The position numbers were made by a program, and so were the translations under genes. DNA of 64,000 bases from Podospora pseudocomata (Eukaryota > Ascomycota > Sordariomycetes > Sordariales > Podosporaceae), in assembly GCF_035222375.1 (NCBI RefSeq), contig NC_085890.1, forward strand, positions 1,240,001-1,304,000. Reading direction: 5' to 3'. Positions within the stretch are counted from its first letter, which is position 1. The number at the start of each line of letters is the position of its first letter. Below the pieces are notes generated by a model. It was not told the DNA's origin. It worked only from the letters and a program-made list of their open reading frames with translations, and did not search any database. Shown here in pieces: positions 29,728 to 42,785 of the stretch.

Positions 29728-32700
29728 AAGCCGGGCGAGTACCGCGCGCGGGAGTTTTCCCCCCTGCCGTGATGACCACAGTACAGGCCGACAAGGGTAG
29801 ACGGCAGGTCTGGTCCGTGAAGGTGACAAAGAAATGTGAAATGGGTGCCCAAGGCTTTGATATATATCCCATACGCACACATGTTCGCCTTCCAGGACTC
29901 TTCTTGTTATACATACCAATGAGAAATCCTTCGACTAGGCACCGCAAATAAGGTCCTCCCATGTTCCTCGTTTCTGTGAGAAACCAGAGCCTGCTAGACT
30001 TGGATGTTGCCAAAGTTCAAACAATGGCGTGAAATACCCAGAGGCCGTGAGCTGCACAGTTCTCCCATCCCATGTCGCGTCCCGCTGCCGCTGGAGCGGC
30101 ATCAGCAGCAGGCTTGACCGCCTCCTTTTTCCGCAGTAGCCTTCGACATACCAAATAAAGCCATCCCTCTCCGGCAAGGCTCTGTGGAACTGAACCGATG
30201 CACCGCGGCAACCCGCTTACCCCCGAATCTGATGGCCAACTCAACATCCAGACCTGTCATGCTCTCACGATACTCTTCTGTGTGACAAAGTAAGCATAGA
30301 TCAAGATCAACCTGAGACAGGCGCGGGTAGGCTCTGGGGACACACGGCATTGGGCTAGGTAATCGGAAATGGCCAAACTAGGAAAACTGACAGCCTGAAA
30401 AAGAAGCATCGGAGGCGGGCCGAGCAGCGAACAGCTATGTTCGACAGCTCCTTGCAAGCTCGGCTGGCTGTGGTCGCGCCGAGACGAGTCGTCAGAAAGT
30501 GACAGGTCACTCGGTTGTGAGACTCCAAGTGGGATCCAGAACACACAACGGGCTGTGATAAGCGACTCCAAAATGCACCTCGCCCGAAGTTACGACGCCA
30601 CAAGGCCGGCTGGAGGTTGTTATCGCGTCAACAAAACTGCATGCTTCTCAGTCCAGTGGTCCGTTCGGGTTCCTGTTTACGAGACCGGTCAAGATGGCGT
30701 GCCTGCCTCTCCGTATCTGCCAAGGGTGGTCAGGCTTCGTGTAGCAGTGTAGTGTAGATTAAATCTCTCTCAGATGTGACGGCGATCGGCTGACGGAAAG
30801 CGGCTTCATACCTGTGTCTTTGCTTTTTTTTCTTTTTCCCATGATCGATGCAGTTGCTTTCCCCATAGCGGCCAGAGTTGAGAGGGGTATACGGGTGGGT
30901 GTTCCCGTTCCTTGTCCGCAATACGTGCCCCCCTGTCGCAGGCTTAGCAAGGGCTCTTGATATGGGGGAGGACACCAACGCATACGCATACCAATGCAAC
31001 CAAGCAACGTCAAGCTGTGCCAGCGGTGATGGCGCTGCTCCTTCGCCGTGGCATGAATCATCCACGCTTTGCGTGCTGCAGAATGGATGCAGTCAGACGG
31101 CGGCATGGCCTCAGCATGTCCGGGTCACGGGGCTTTCGGGTCCGGAAGGCGAGGTCAGTTAGGTCGTAGTGTCTTCGGAGCGAGATCCGCTGGGGGAAAA
31201 CGAACTATGAGGCCGCGGGTCAGTTGGTTGCACTCTCCGACGCTGCAGCAAAGCCAGTGGCTAGCTATGGCGGAAGAGCCATGCGGGTTGGTCCGGGAAT
31301 GTTAAACATCCTGATTTGAATGCGACTGCGCCAATCATCCTGGCCAGCCTCCTCGCAGTCGCCCCGGAGGTCATCATGAACCGGGCCTAGTGTTGAGTTG
31401 TCCGTGGAAATCATCCCCAGATGGCTGGGGACAACTGAGACACTTGCTTCTGCGCAGCGAGAGGACAACGCTACGTTTGCAGTCCGGAGAACTGATTGAT
31501 ATTGAGATGGGCCATCATCTGAGACCCCAGAGCGCCAAGAAGGGCTTGACATGGGCGGCGAGGATCCTCGACCGGCTTGCTCGGGAACCTTGACCACCAG
31601 TGCAGAGCGTGCACTCAGCTCAGCCCAAACCACAACCTTGGGTCTGATCTGGTCGCCTGCAGTTGCAAACATGACATCCTCGCTCTAGAAAGAGACTCTG
31701 TAGTTAGCCTTCCCCCTATTGGATAGCCCGGCTGCTTATACCGCCCCGTCTCAAAGCGGATCGGCACTCTATTCTGATGTTACAGATCAGCTCGGACGCT
31801 GACCGCCACCAGCAGCTCCTTTGATGATAGGGGAACGGTTCTTCTGGATTCAAGGCCAACGGGGGAAACATCGTATCGACACCCAAGGCCCCATTGGTGG
31901 ACGAAACAAGAAGGAGGTTTCTTGTGCAGAGCACCGAGGCCAGCGTCGCTTACCAGTCAGTGCGGGTAGAGGCGCACAGGCGCTGCAAGACGCAGTGTTG
32001 GTCGAATCGCGTTTGCCCTGCAGGGCTAATTCATGCGGAATCCCTACACGATAGTCATCTAAACCTTGGAAATAACCACCGTGGATGTCTCACTGTCAGT
32101 GACGAGCAACGCTCGCGTGGGGCGCAGTGAGCAGACGAGTGTCTGCCGTGCACCTGGGCGGTTTTCCAGATCCAGATAGCACGAAGAGGAGGTCCCATAG
32201 GCATGGCTCCGGCACGCACACATGCTTCTACCTACTGCATCACACAGGCTTGCTGCGGCGTAGACGGCACTTGTCCGGGGTACGGAGAGTCAAGAAGGAT
32301 TGGCGCCTTGGTGTTGATGGGCCAGAGAGGCGGCAGGATCGTTGCAAGCGCAGGAGGACCGATTAGAAACAATGTTTTGCTGATGAAAGTGCCGTCAGTC
32401 CGCAACCGAGATGCAGTGCACCGTCGTGAGCCATAGTTTGGACAAAAAGGCGGGGATGAGAAAACGGTTCTTTGGTGAGGTGGCTGTAGTTGCATGTATG
32501 TAGCCCTTTACAGCGAGCGAGAAGAGGTGAGGTTGCAACAGAGGCGTGTAAGAGATGTGCCGTCTGGTAGCGTACCCTTCCTCCGTCGTCCTTGTAAGCG
32601 TGCGGCTAAACCTCGGACTGGTCGTACGTCGTCTGGCCCCCTCTGGCCCTTCCTCAGCAATCGTCACACAACCTGGAGGAAGCCGCTCCTTTGTCCTTCT

Positions 32701-35700
32701 TGCCTCGGCTGGGGAGGATTCCGCTGATACGACTATTGCTTCCCGTCTTCTGCAAGGTTCCAGGCATTGCTAAAAGCAGGCAACTAAACCTGAGAAAGGA
32801 CGGAGCCAGCAGCAACGGACCTTCCCATGTGAGGTCTAAGTCGGTGCTGTTGGTTGACGTTACGAGCTGCCCAGAAGGTCTCTCTGGTTAACGTCTCACA
32901 CAAGGTCCCGCGTTCCATGTCGAACCTGGAAGATTCCGTATAAAGGATAGATGAGGACATGAGAGCCACAGGCAGTCAGCGTGCGCGTGGGGGGATATCG
33001 TGCGAAGACTTGTCGATTGGCCAGCTTGCGGCAACCAGGCAGGGGAGACGGGTTGTTTTGTAGATCCATGCTGCATCCCTAAGCAAGGCCGGCCGTTTTC
33101 AAGGAAACTTGTGTCTGATGTTGCTGGAACTGACGGAGTCGGTGAGAGGACATTGCACCGGTGAAGTGCCGGTGTGTACCGTATGTTGTTGACATCGTCT
33201 ATGAGTTGGTTGCGCGGAGGGTGACGGCCCCGGTGGAGCTGTGGTCTCAGCCCCATGGTAAGCGGTGCCCGGCTTTTGGCCGGCTTTTGCGGATCCGAAC
33301 CCCCAGACTGTCGATGTCGGTGCGAATTGCATCTGTATTCGAGCAGCCCCATCGTTCATTTCATACAACATCGTCCATCCCAGCCATCCATCCAATGTAC
33401 TTCCTGTATCCCCCACCCCTCCTTTTCGGTGACCTCCCGCACCACCGAGCTGGCAAAGTGGACAGGATGAGTCCTAGTGGTCCAGAAGCTGAATCAAACC
33501 AACCATTCGGCTGCTCCCCATGGGTTGCGCCAGTTTGTTGTTCACGATGGCATCCACCTTGCGTTTCAGCTTTATTGCCACTGCATATCACATTTCCGCC
33601 GACTGAGGTACCGAGAGGCTGGTTGGAGACGCTAGAAAAGGAACAAGAAGAAAAAAAGAACTCGCAAATCAGCGGCCTTTGCTCCGGCCTGTGAACCAAG
33701 CACCACGAGTACCGACCTCGGGACCACGCAAGCCACCAGGGCTAGACCACGTCAAAGCAACAGCTGGATCTCCGTTTTCTGTCCCAGAAGCTGCACGACA
33801 TGCAGAATGCATATTGGAGGACCGCAAGCAATCTTGCCGTTCAGGCGTAGGCCATGTAGTCATGTTCACGGTGAATTTACCGACCCCTGAATTCTACAGT
33901 GTACACCGAAAGGAAGGAGGCAGATCATCTTTGGTATGTACTCCGTATCGGCTGGCCCTTTTTTTTTTTTGGCATCGAAACTGCAGCAGGGTCCACAGCC
34001 GCAGTTCCCACACCAACTTTTTTCTCGGGACTTGAGAAAATACTGCGTCATTATGAGACCCGACAATCTCATTGGCCCTGCTGTCGAGTTTTCCCCTGAC
34101 AGTAGTTCTAGCAAAAGACGGGATGCAACCACTCGCAAATGAATGTTGGAGAGCACATGATTGCTGGTGTATGCGCGCCTTGAAACGGGGCAGCTGGAAG
34201 GTCCAATGAGCAACGTCGCCGTCTGGAGCATCTGGGGAAGGTTGGTTTCGTCTTGGCCCTCTGGTAACTGCGGGATGCGGATACGGAAGAAAGGGGTCAA
34301 ATTTACGGCAGAGGTTGATGATACTGATCATAGAAAAGTCTCATTGCTGTTTTTGTTCCAAGTTTCCCCATGTGCTTGCTGCGTGAGGGACTGACGTGGT
34401 GATGCCCGTCACCAGCCACAGGGGCATTTACTATCGCCTCTGATGCCATCAACAGCGCTGGATAAGCGCCTGCTGATTGGCCGGAGAGGGGGTGGGAGCA
34501 GTGCTTCAAAACCAACACCTGTTTACCCCGGCCCGACAATCTGGTTGGGGCTTCCAGATGGAGAATTCGATTTTCTGGAAGCGAGGTCTTACCAGGGTCA
34601 CCCTTGTCAATCGAAACTGGCGCTCATCCCCAGGGTCCGTCTCGGGTACCGATTTGTCAAGATCTGCTGGGAAGAGTCTGATGACACCAGCAGCAGCACT
34701 GAGCAGTTGTTGATATGCAAGGTTTTCTGCAGACCCCAGCGAACTCTTTTAATATGTTATCGGAATGGAGGCACTGGGAGTTTGCTCAATACCCAAGATG
34801 AAGAGCAGAAGTGGACATTTTCGTATTGTACAAAGTACCGGTGGTTGGGGGGAGCTCGGCAGATGGCTTTTTAAGTTGCACATGGTCATCTGGCTCGGTG
34901 AGCAAGGCGCCTTCCAAGCCGCCCGTGACGCACCCACCATCATGTCCCCACGCCGACGGTACGGCTCCGGTTGGTTTGTGTCGACTTCTGGTGGGCAGAG
35001 CGAAAGAAAAAGCTTCCCCACGCATCGGGCGATCCAGCTGAAAAATACAGATCGTCCCAAAGACGGTGACGCCGTGCCGGAGCTCTTGCCGCCTGACGAT
35101 AGCGGTGATGCCCACGCGAGTTCAGGGGGGCTGATGACGTGTGGAACTCGAGTTATGAACGCTCTACCCGCGACAAGAACACCCGAGGAGGGATGAGGTT
35201 AAAATTAGCGCTTGATATGACGGGAGCAAATCCGACCTGGCATGTGTGGCATGATACCTGGTGTTGGTGGTGTTGATACTTGCGGGATATTAGGCGGCAT
35301 ACCGCCATTTAGTATAGTGCACATGGAGCCTCGTAACCTGGGCGATCACCGTGGCTTCTCAGTCGCTACCATTGCATAGGGTCAAAAACCACGCACAAGA
35401 TGGTTGATACACGGGTGCTGTCACCCTGAGCAGCTCTGCTGATTGGCGGGCTTGTACGGCCGACGTTCCAGGCTGTTTGACTGACCAATTGGTGCTGCGA
35501 ACCCTGCCATCCATCCGGAACGCTGGGCTGGACTAGGACTGTCAGTACGAAAACAGGACTGGGAGTGTACATGAAGCTGTCGATATGTACCTGGATGAGA
35601 GCTACGCAGTGTCTGCAAGGTCGTTCAGTGGTTCGGTCTGGTGTTCCCAACAAAGTCGGCGCGGTGACAGGGCCTGTTGCGGGGCCAGTGTAATCAACAT

Positions 35701-38404
35701 CGCTCGTTCGAGTATCCTGCTCGGGCTACCTCCAGGGGTTTTGATGAAAGTGCACTTTTCGAGATCATGAAAATGAAGCAATTGCAGAGTCTTAATCTGT
35801 GTCTTCGGTCAGCAACTGGAGCCGAGTGAAGTGTAATAAAAAAGAGGCTTCGACCGGAAAAGTCCCATTCTCTTTGTGCAACCACCCCCTCCTTCCCCAC
35901 CACGCCAGCGACAGGACATGGATTGTAGTGTATGTAGGTGACAATTGCTGGGAACAAAACATCCGTGACACCTCTCGGCGAAAAGCCCGTTGACGTTGAT
36001 ATGTCTTGAAATGTGTCTTGGATTTGCCCACACCCGCCCTGTTTCGGAGCCTCAACAGGCCCATTAGACATGAGGCGCCCTCTTGGCTCACTGGTCGGTC
36101 GTGGGATGGCAGCGATGGCAAACGTGGAATGGCTCACCATCTCCGCGGCGCGGCATGGGCGGAAGTCAGCATCCTGTTTCCGGGATCGTTTGCTGCTTGA
36201 TGTGTGTCGCCGTCAACGGCTCAATAAAAATGGCATCGGGCCATGAACGAGGTGCGCAAGAATGCGACTGTCCGTGCTTGTCCAGCGGCGAGCCAATGGC
36301 CGACACCTGCCGTCCATGATCGTCGAAACTCGTCAGAGCGCTGTGCGACGCGGACACCCCGGAAAGCAACAACGTCAGCCTAATGCTCCGTCAGACCGGG
36401 TCCTTTTGCCGTTGAGGCTTGGGGTTGAACGAGATGTCTTTTTCGATGGAAGAAGCCGACCACCAGCCAAACGGTGCAGTGTAGGTGGGCTTGGGCTCTC
36501 GTGGCCCTGCTCAATGCCCCGCTACATGCCACCTGTGTGTACAGCTTTGCTTCCAGTTGTGTGTGTAACGTCGGTCCTTCGGGCTTCATCGGGCCTCTAG
36601 CGCATTATCCATACTGGGCTGTGACGGTCGAAGGATCCTAGTGGAAGTCAGAGAACCTGATATTTGCCCATCTGTATGTAGCATGCAGGTTCGCGCGCCA
36701 GGAGGAGCATCACAGCTCTCACCTCACTGTCCAGCCCCACCTTTTTTCTACGGCGACACGGCGGGCAACAGGAGGGGCGGACGAGTGGTTGAGGTGGAAT
36801 TGCTGAAAAAGCAAATTCGAGAAAAAAAGTTTTCATCATTTCTGGTGTCATTCAGGTGTCATCGGCTAATCTTTCTGTCTCAGGTCAATCTGTCGCTTTG
36901 ATTTGGCTGAGCTGGTGCCCTTTCCACAATCCTGAAATCGAAGGTGTTTGCTTTTCTCGGGTGCTTTTGTGCCTGCCGCTGCCGCTACCTAGGTGTTGCT
37001 GGCTCCGATCTCCGCGAGGTTGGGCGCGGCTCTTCTGCTGTTGCACGGTACCTCCCTTTTCACCGCTTCTACCGTAAGCTCCTCCCATGCTCCGATCGGG
37101 GTCAGCAATATTACCTCCCGTCCATATCGCTCGCATCACAGGAGAGCACCCGACCTCAGCAAATACTGACAGTAAGCTCTCAGCTACCTTGCCTGACGAG
37201 GTACATACATGCCTGAACTGAGGTGACGAGCAGCCATAGGTAGGTGTGGAAGGCACAGCCCGCTACTAGCTAGGTACCTACCTAGGTTGGTGAAACTACG
37301 GCGCTGTGTAGGGACAGGGAGGCCGCTATGCTGCAGGTGTGCAGGTGCAGGTATTCATGCAGTTGCGCCTTGGGCGAATGCAGTCACCCATTTAGAGACA
37401 CATTGGACTGCCGCTTGATCCACACCTCTGCTCTGCTTGCGCTCATATCACCGGACCTTTCAATCATACCTCAGGCCTTCCCTTCCGTATCATCCAGCAG
37501 CAAGGTCGATAGCCGCGACTCGCGACAGAGTAAGGCCGTGATGGAGATGACGCAGCCACACCTGACCATGCGATCCGGGTAGACGGTCTGCCGACCCGTT
37601 CCCTGCTGTGCGATGCCCTCTTCTATTCTTCTCTTTCAAATCATCAGCCCAGAACGAGGTACGACGGGTCCGCGGCTGCATCGAGCCTTACCCGGCCCCG
37701 CGGTGGACAGTTCGGCAAGCGCAGCATGCTTCCTTGCAAAAGCAGACGGTAGACGGCCGTCGTCGACGACAATGGATTGGCAAGGCGATCATCACTTTGG
37801 CCGCCTTGTTCTTCCGTACCGTACCGTATGTGTGTAGACAGTGTCCTGTCGGAGGAGGTCCTCAACGGCGGACGGCGTTGTGAGTGGGTGGGTTCATCAA
37901 TCCCACGTCCCAGCGAAACGGTGACGAACCCTCTGAGCCGTCGACGTGCCTGTGGGCGGTATCCCTGCAAGGCATGGGTGATTGACATGGGCCAGTCAGT
38001 AAAGTCGGGAACCAGCCATCCATGGAAGCCAAGATTATTGCCCTGGACCTGGTCGACACACTATCCGCCGCGCTCACTTCCAACCTTGCGGTAGCACCTG
38101 AATTGACCTAGTGCTCCCCCCAGGATCGTCCTGTCGTCTTCCCTCTGATCAGAGAGAGTCACCGCTGTTTCACGGCTTCCCTTCACCAAGATGATTTCTT
38201 GCCCAGATTTCCACATCCCGCAACAACATGGGTCCCCACAGTCAGATGGCTGATCCGGTGACCACTGGCCAGGGCTCTCAGCCCTTCCCGCACCCCGGTG
38301 TGCTTCCTGGGGATCCCATCCTTTCTGGGTGGACTGCATTTTCTCCTTGAATTAGACCTGGCTTCTATCGGCACCAAGGTGTAAACATAAGTAAGCTGCC
38401 GACA

Positions 38405-38603
38405 TGGCCGTTCGTCCCTCTCGTCCCCCCCTCGCCCTCTTCGGTCCCTCTCTGTACAAGTACCCTCTCGGTCCCCCCCCCCTTCTCTCTTGGGCCGACT
38501 CACCATTGCTCCTTCACTCGATACATTGTCCACTTGGCACCTGTCACCAATGATTGTTTCACGTCACGAGTCTACATAACGTCTTTGTCCTTTGCCTATA
38601 TAA
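38405..38603 (+). promoter_or_regulatory. CT-rich tract and TATATAA box upstream of the MFS gene
   Basis: A long CT-rich tract (about 38405-38495) is followed by TATATAA at 38597-38603, about 60 bp before the first ATG at 38662. CT boxes with a downstream TATA are common in well-expressed fungal promoters. Confidence 0.45.
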
Positions 38604-38661
38604 CTGTCAAGGGTCCCACGGCGTCAGCCACTTGTATCACAAACACACCTACCTCTGGGAC

Positions 38662-40698
38662 ATGGCCAGCCATCATCAGTCACCAACAAAGCACACAATG
38701 AGGACGAGACGACGCAACAGCATGGCCGGCAGCGAGAGATCAGTCGGCTCCAAGAAGCCACTTCCACCATATCCATCAAGACAGCTCACCATTCTCGGTA
38801 GGTTCTCGACTACCCAACTCTGCTATTGTCAGTGAGTTCAGTCTTGTCTAACAGGTTGCAGCTCTTTGCCGGATATGCGAACCCATCGCCTTCATGTCCA
38901 TCTTTCCATACATTTGGCATATGGTGAGAGACTTCAAGATCACAGAGGATGAGAGCCAGATATCCTTCTATGCTGGCATGGTGACCTCGGCCTTCACCTT
39001 CGCCGAGTTTTCCACCAGCTTCATCTGGGGAAGATTGAGTGACAAAATTGGGCGCAAGCCTGTTTTGTTGATGGGAATGACTGGAACCGGTATCAGCGTG
39101 ATCATGTTTGGCTTTGCGCCGAATCTTTGGGTTGCCCTCGGTGCTCGAGCACTCGGTGGCTTTTTGAACGGGTGAGTCCTCCTAGGCAAGCGATTCTGAG
39201 GGCTCCCAGGCTAACGGAAACAGAAATATCGGAGTTTTGCAAACTACTGTCGCGGAATTGGTCACGGTCAAAGCACATCAACGTAGGCTGTTTCTTGGCA
39301 CACTTTCATGAGGCGAAGTACTGACTGAGTAAATACAGCCAAAGCATATACGGTGATGCCGTTGGTATGGTGCATAGGGTGCGTAGAAATGTGATATCAC
39401 CTATGGGATGAAGGGAACTGGATGGACTGACCTGGCTACAGATCTATCGTTGGGCCTATGATCGGAGGCTGGCTCGCAAAGCCCGTTGAGGGCTTCCCGG
39501 GTTGCTTCTCGCGTGACGGTATTTTTGGCACATTCCCCTACCTGCTTCCCAACCTCTTCAGCGCCATCTGCGTCTTTATCGGTGTGATCGTCGGCCTCTT
39601 GTTTCTCGAAGAGACACACGCTGAAAGGAAGCACCGGCGTGATCCCGGTATCGAACTGGGCCGATCTTTGATGTCTCGGATCTGGGGGTCCGAAAAGGTG
39701 GAAGAGAACAAGGGGAAGCTGCCGGCCAAAGCCGTCCCAGAAGAGGAGCGACCTCTGTTGTCGGAAAACGACGAGCTGCTGCCCGGTTATCGAACGGGCT
39801 CTGCACGATCGTCGTCGCCTCCAGACACTGTTTCGGAGGAGTCACTCGATCTTGAGGAGGGAGGGGGCCTTGAGCTGGCAGAGGCCGAGAGGGCACCTGC
39901 AGGCAAGGTTTTCTCCCGAGCCGTGATCATGGTGATCATCTCTTACGGTATTCTTGCCTTGTATGTTCCTCGCGCGTGGAAAAGTGACGACACGATGCTG
40001 ACATTGCTTCTAGTCACACAATGGCCTTTGACTCACTCCTGCCGGTTTTCCTCAGCACCAGCCCACCTGCGACCGAAATCCCAGCAAAACTACCATTCAA
40101 GTTTGCTGACGGTTTCGGCTGGGACACCCAAACGATTGGCTTTATCCTCTCGGTTCAAGGCGTGTACTCACTGGCATCGACAAGGCTTCTCTTTCCGTTT
40201 GTTGCCAACAAGATCGGAGCGCTTCGACTGTTCAAGATCATGTCTGTCTTGTACCCGCTCCTCTACCTTTTTACGCCATACATTGTCCTTCTCCCCGACA
40301 GCCTTCGCAAGCTTAGCGTGTACGGCATCGTTGTCTGGAAGATGACGTTTTCAACTCTGGCGTATCCGAGCAATGCCATCCTCCTCGCCAACTCGGCCCC
40401 GACGACACTGACTTTGGGAAGCATCAACGGCGCGGCCGCCATGACAGCAAGCTTGTGCCGAGCACTCGGACCGATAATATCAGGATTCTTCTATACGCAA
40501 GGTATGGAAAGCGGTTACTCTGGTCTGTCGTGGTGGGTTGCCGGGCTGGTTGCCGTCATGGGCGCTTGGGTTGGCCTCCAAATCACCGAGCCCAAGGGAC
40601 GGATGGATGAGAAGGAGGACATGGACGAGACGACCGAGGATGAACCAAGGACGACAACCACACCAAACAAGGACGATCGCACAAGGCCTTCGCCATAG
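38662..40698 (+). CDS. Major facilitator transporter, ZIFL-like group
   Basis: Exons 38662-38797, 38862-39171, 39224-39282, 39339-39378, 39442-39960 and 40014-40698 give 582 aa with consistent phase. The MFS signature between helices 2 and 3 is clear (GRLSDKIGRKPVLLMG), followed by GARALGGFLNGNIGV and QTTVAELVTVKAHQPKAY, typical of the fungal relatives of plant zinc-induced facilitator-like transporters. Between the two six-helix halves is a long acidic cytosolic loop with RPLLSENDELLPGY, a possible sorting or ubiquitin-regulated segment. The C-terminal tail is acidic/Thr-rich. Substrate is unknown; plasma or vacuolar membrane placement is not decided. A second ATG at 38698 is an alternative start. 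Confidence 0.88.
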
Positions 40699-42785
40699 CG
40701 ACTTTGACGATTTTCTTCTCTTTTTTTTTTTTTTTCCCTTTTTGTACACGAATACTATTTGTCGGGTGTCTCTGAAGTCTAGCGGGTGATTTTGCAGGAG
40801 ATGCCTAGACGGCGTTTTGGGGCGGGTTGTTATCAGAAAGTGACACTGAATTTCGGGGATTAGACCATGATGAATTTTTTTTATTTTTTTTTTATTTTTT
40901 CTTATAAACTTTTCAGACAAACCACTCTGTGCTGTGGGGGTACATTGCGAAGGGAGGGTGTGGGATTTTCTTTCTGCGGTGTCTTTTACTCAACGGGGTC
41001 TACTATCGGGGATTACTTGGGGGCGAGGGCGGGTACAAGGGCATCAATCACTATCTGGGCAACTTTTTCCTCTCGGGCGGGCGAGATTTTTTTTGTATTA
41101 CAACATGGGTTACCATCAACACATGCCTTTTCTTGTAATATCAGGGCGTCTCTCTTGGATACCATGAGAAGATGGATCGGTTTTTTTTTCTCTTTTCTGT
41201 TTTCGATTTCTGGTGGGTTTGGTCTTTGGTTGCCACAGGATTGGCTGGGAGATTGGGGGGATTGGGGAGGTTATTTAGGGGATTAGATATACCTATTAAC
41301 CATGGGTGGTTTGGGATATTATGACTTTGAGATTTGAAATACAAAAATATTTATCTCAGCAATTGGAATGGGTTTGAGCAGAGTTCAATGGTTCAGAAGA
41401 GGAATGGCTTCGTGATATGGGTGGTTTGCCGAGGCTCCCAGGGTCGAGGCTTGATGATAAGCTTGACAGCCTTGTTGGGAGGGGCGGTACGAGGGGAGAA
41501 AGAGAAAGTTTGGATGCAAGGTCATACCAGGGGAATGTGAATTGGGAGTTAGCTAGTATCGTGGCATCACCACTAACAACACCAGTGGACCTCATCTTTT
41601 GACTTGATAAATTTCCCGCAATTGTGAAACCTGAAAAAAAAAACCTAAACTCGAGAGTTGGAAAGTTGAAGGATTGTGGTTGGGGGAATGGGAAAGTGGG
41701 GGTTCTTCTGGGCGATTACTCGATACAAAAGAGCGAGTTCTGGCTGGTGATTCGTCGAATGGTTGTGCTTATCAGCAACCGCCAACGGTTGGGCAAGTGC
41801 GGTGGTGGGAGTTTGTATTTTTATTTTTTTACTGAGTGTGTATGTAACGGGTGGTTTTGAGGTGTGTGTGTGTATTTCACGCAGGACGGTCCCCCTGTCT
41901 TACTCCGCTCCGTACTTTTTCTTTTCTCTCTTGAGGAAAAACAGAGGAGGGGATTGACCGAGTTCACCGAACTTGCTGACCGAACGGTGGTCATTTTTTA
42001 TTGCTGTTGCCAGAAGCTATCGCAACTACCGACGCCGTCGCAGGGAACGCGTTAAATCCACCGGCGACCAATTGCAAGGCTGGATATTATCTTTCGGAAC
42101 CCCCCACTTTTTTGAAGCTTCCGCAGCAGCCCAGGTACCGATTGAGTTGCCAGTTAGCAAGCAGCTGATCGGTTTCCACCCCCCGCTGCTGCCCCGGTGT
42201 CGCTGTCGTCGTCGAAACAAAACAATTCAACCAACTTCTTTTTTTGCGATCTCCAATTTCGGGTTCCCTCCTCCTTTCCCACCGAAGTCACCCCGAGGAC
42301 CTAAGAAAATATTGACGATTCAATGGGGCAGATGCACGGTGTAAGGAAGAGGTTAGAATAGAGAGCAAAAGCTGCCAGAGACGGGACGGGCAGGCCGAAC
42401 AGGGAAACCTTTCAAACCTTTTTTTTTTCTGAGAGAGAGAGAGAGAGCGAAAGTCAATTGTCCCCACCATTATACCGTACGATACCATACCGATTAAACG
42501 AACGAACGAACGTGCTTCTTCCTGTCGCAGCTCGCGCGCGCGCGATACCTGTCTGTCTACTAGCAACCAGACTCTCCAACTGACTCAGGTTGTTTCCTCT
42601 CTGCTTGTCTCCCCCGCCTTTCTCATCGGAACTTTGTGTCGCATAGTACCGAGCGCGCTCAGTTAGTTGTCTCGGGCTTTTCCCGCGCCCTGACCAGAGA
42701 CACCACCCGAGCGTCCGTCGGCCTTGCCGCCCCGTCCGACCAACCGAACTGGCTCGGCGCGCAAAAAACCACCACACCACCCACC
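40699..42785. other. Intergenic region of about 2.1 kb
   Basis: T-rich 3' sequence with homopolymer runs (about 40724-40738 and 40877-40905) is followed by unremarkable DNA. The right end has a T run and GA run (about 42420-42449) and then the leader of the zinc-cluster gene. The next gene's frame is open upstream to 42636 without an ATG. No gene is supported. Confidence 0.4.

Larger units (their letters stand above)
29196..38661. other. Gene-poor stretch of about 9.4 kb
   Basis: No frame in this stretch gives recognisable protein sequence. Open frames are 60-177 aa, overlap on all frames, and lack domain motifs or plausible exon chains. Base composition is balanced and not AT-rich, so it does not resemble a RIP-degraded repeat or a centromere. 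Apart from microsatellites at the left end (29609-29727), a CCTAGG-type palindromic patch near 37268-37286 and the promoter of the gene at 38662, I see no structure. It could hold long regulatory DNA, non-coding RNA or unrecognised lineage-specific genes. Confidence 0.6.

Noticed and set aside
29498-29951. His/Thr-rich ORFs over the CA repeat
   Set aside because: They are translations of microsatellite DNA without flanking coding signals.
33161-33694. 177-aa ORF, the longest in the gene-poor stretch
   Set aside because: Composition is random-like, with no motif, no splice partners and equally open overlapping frames.
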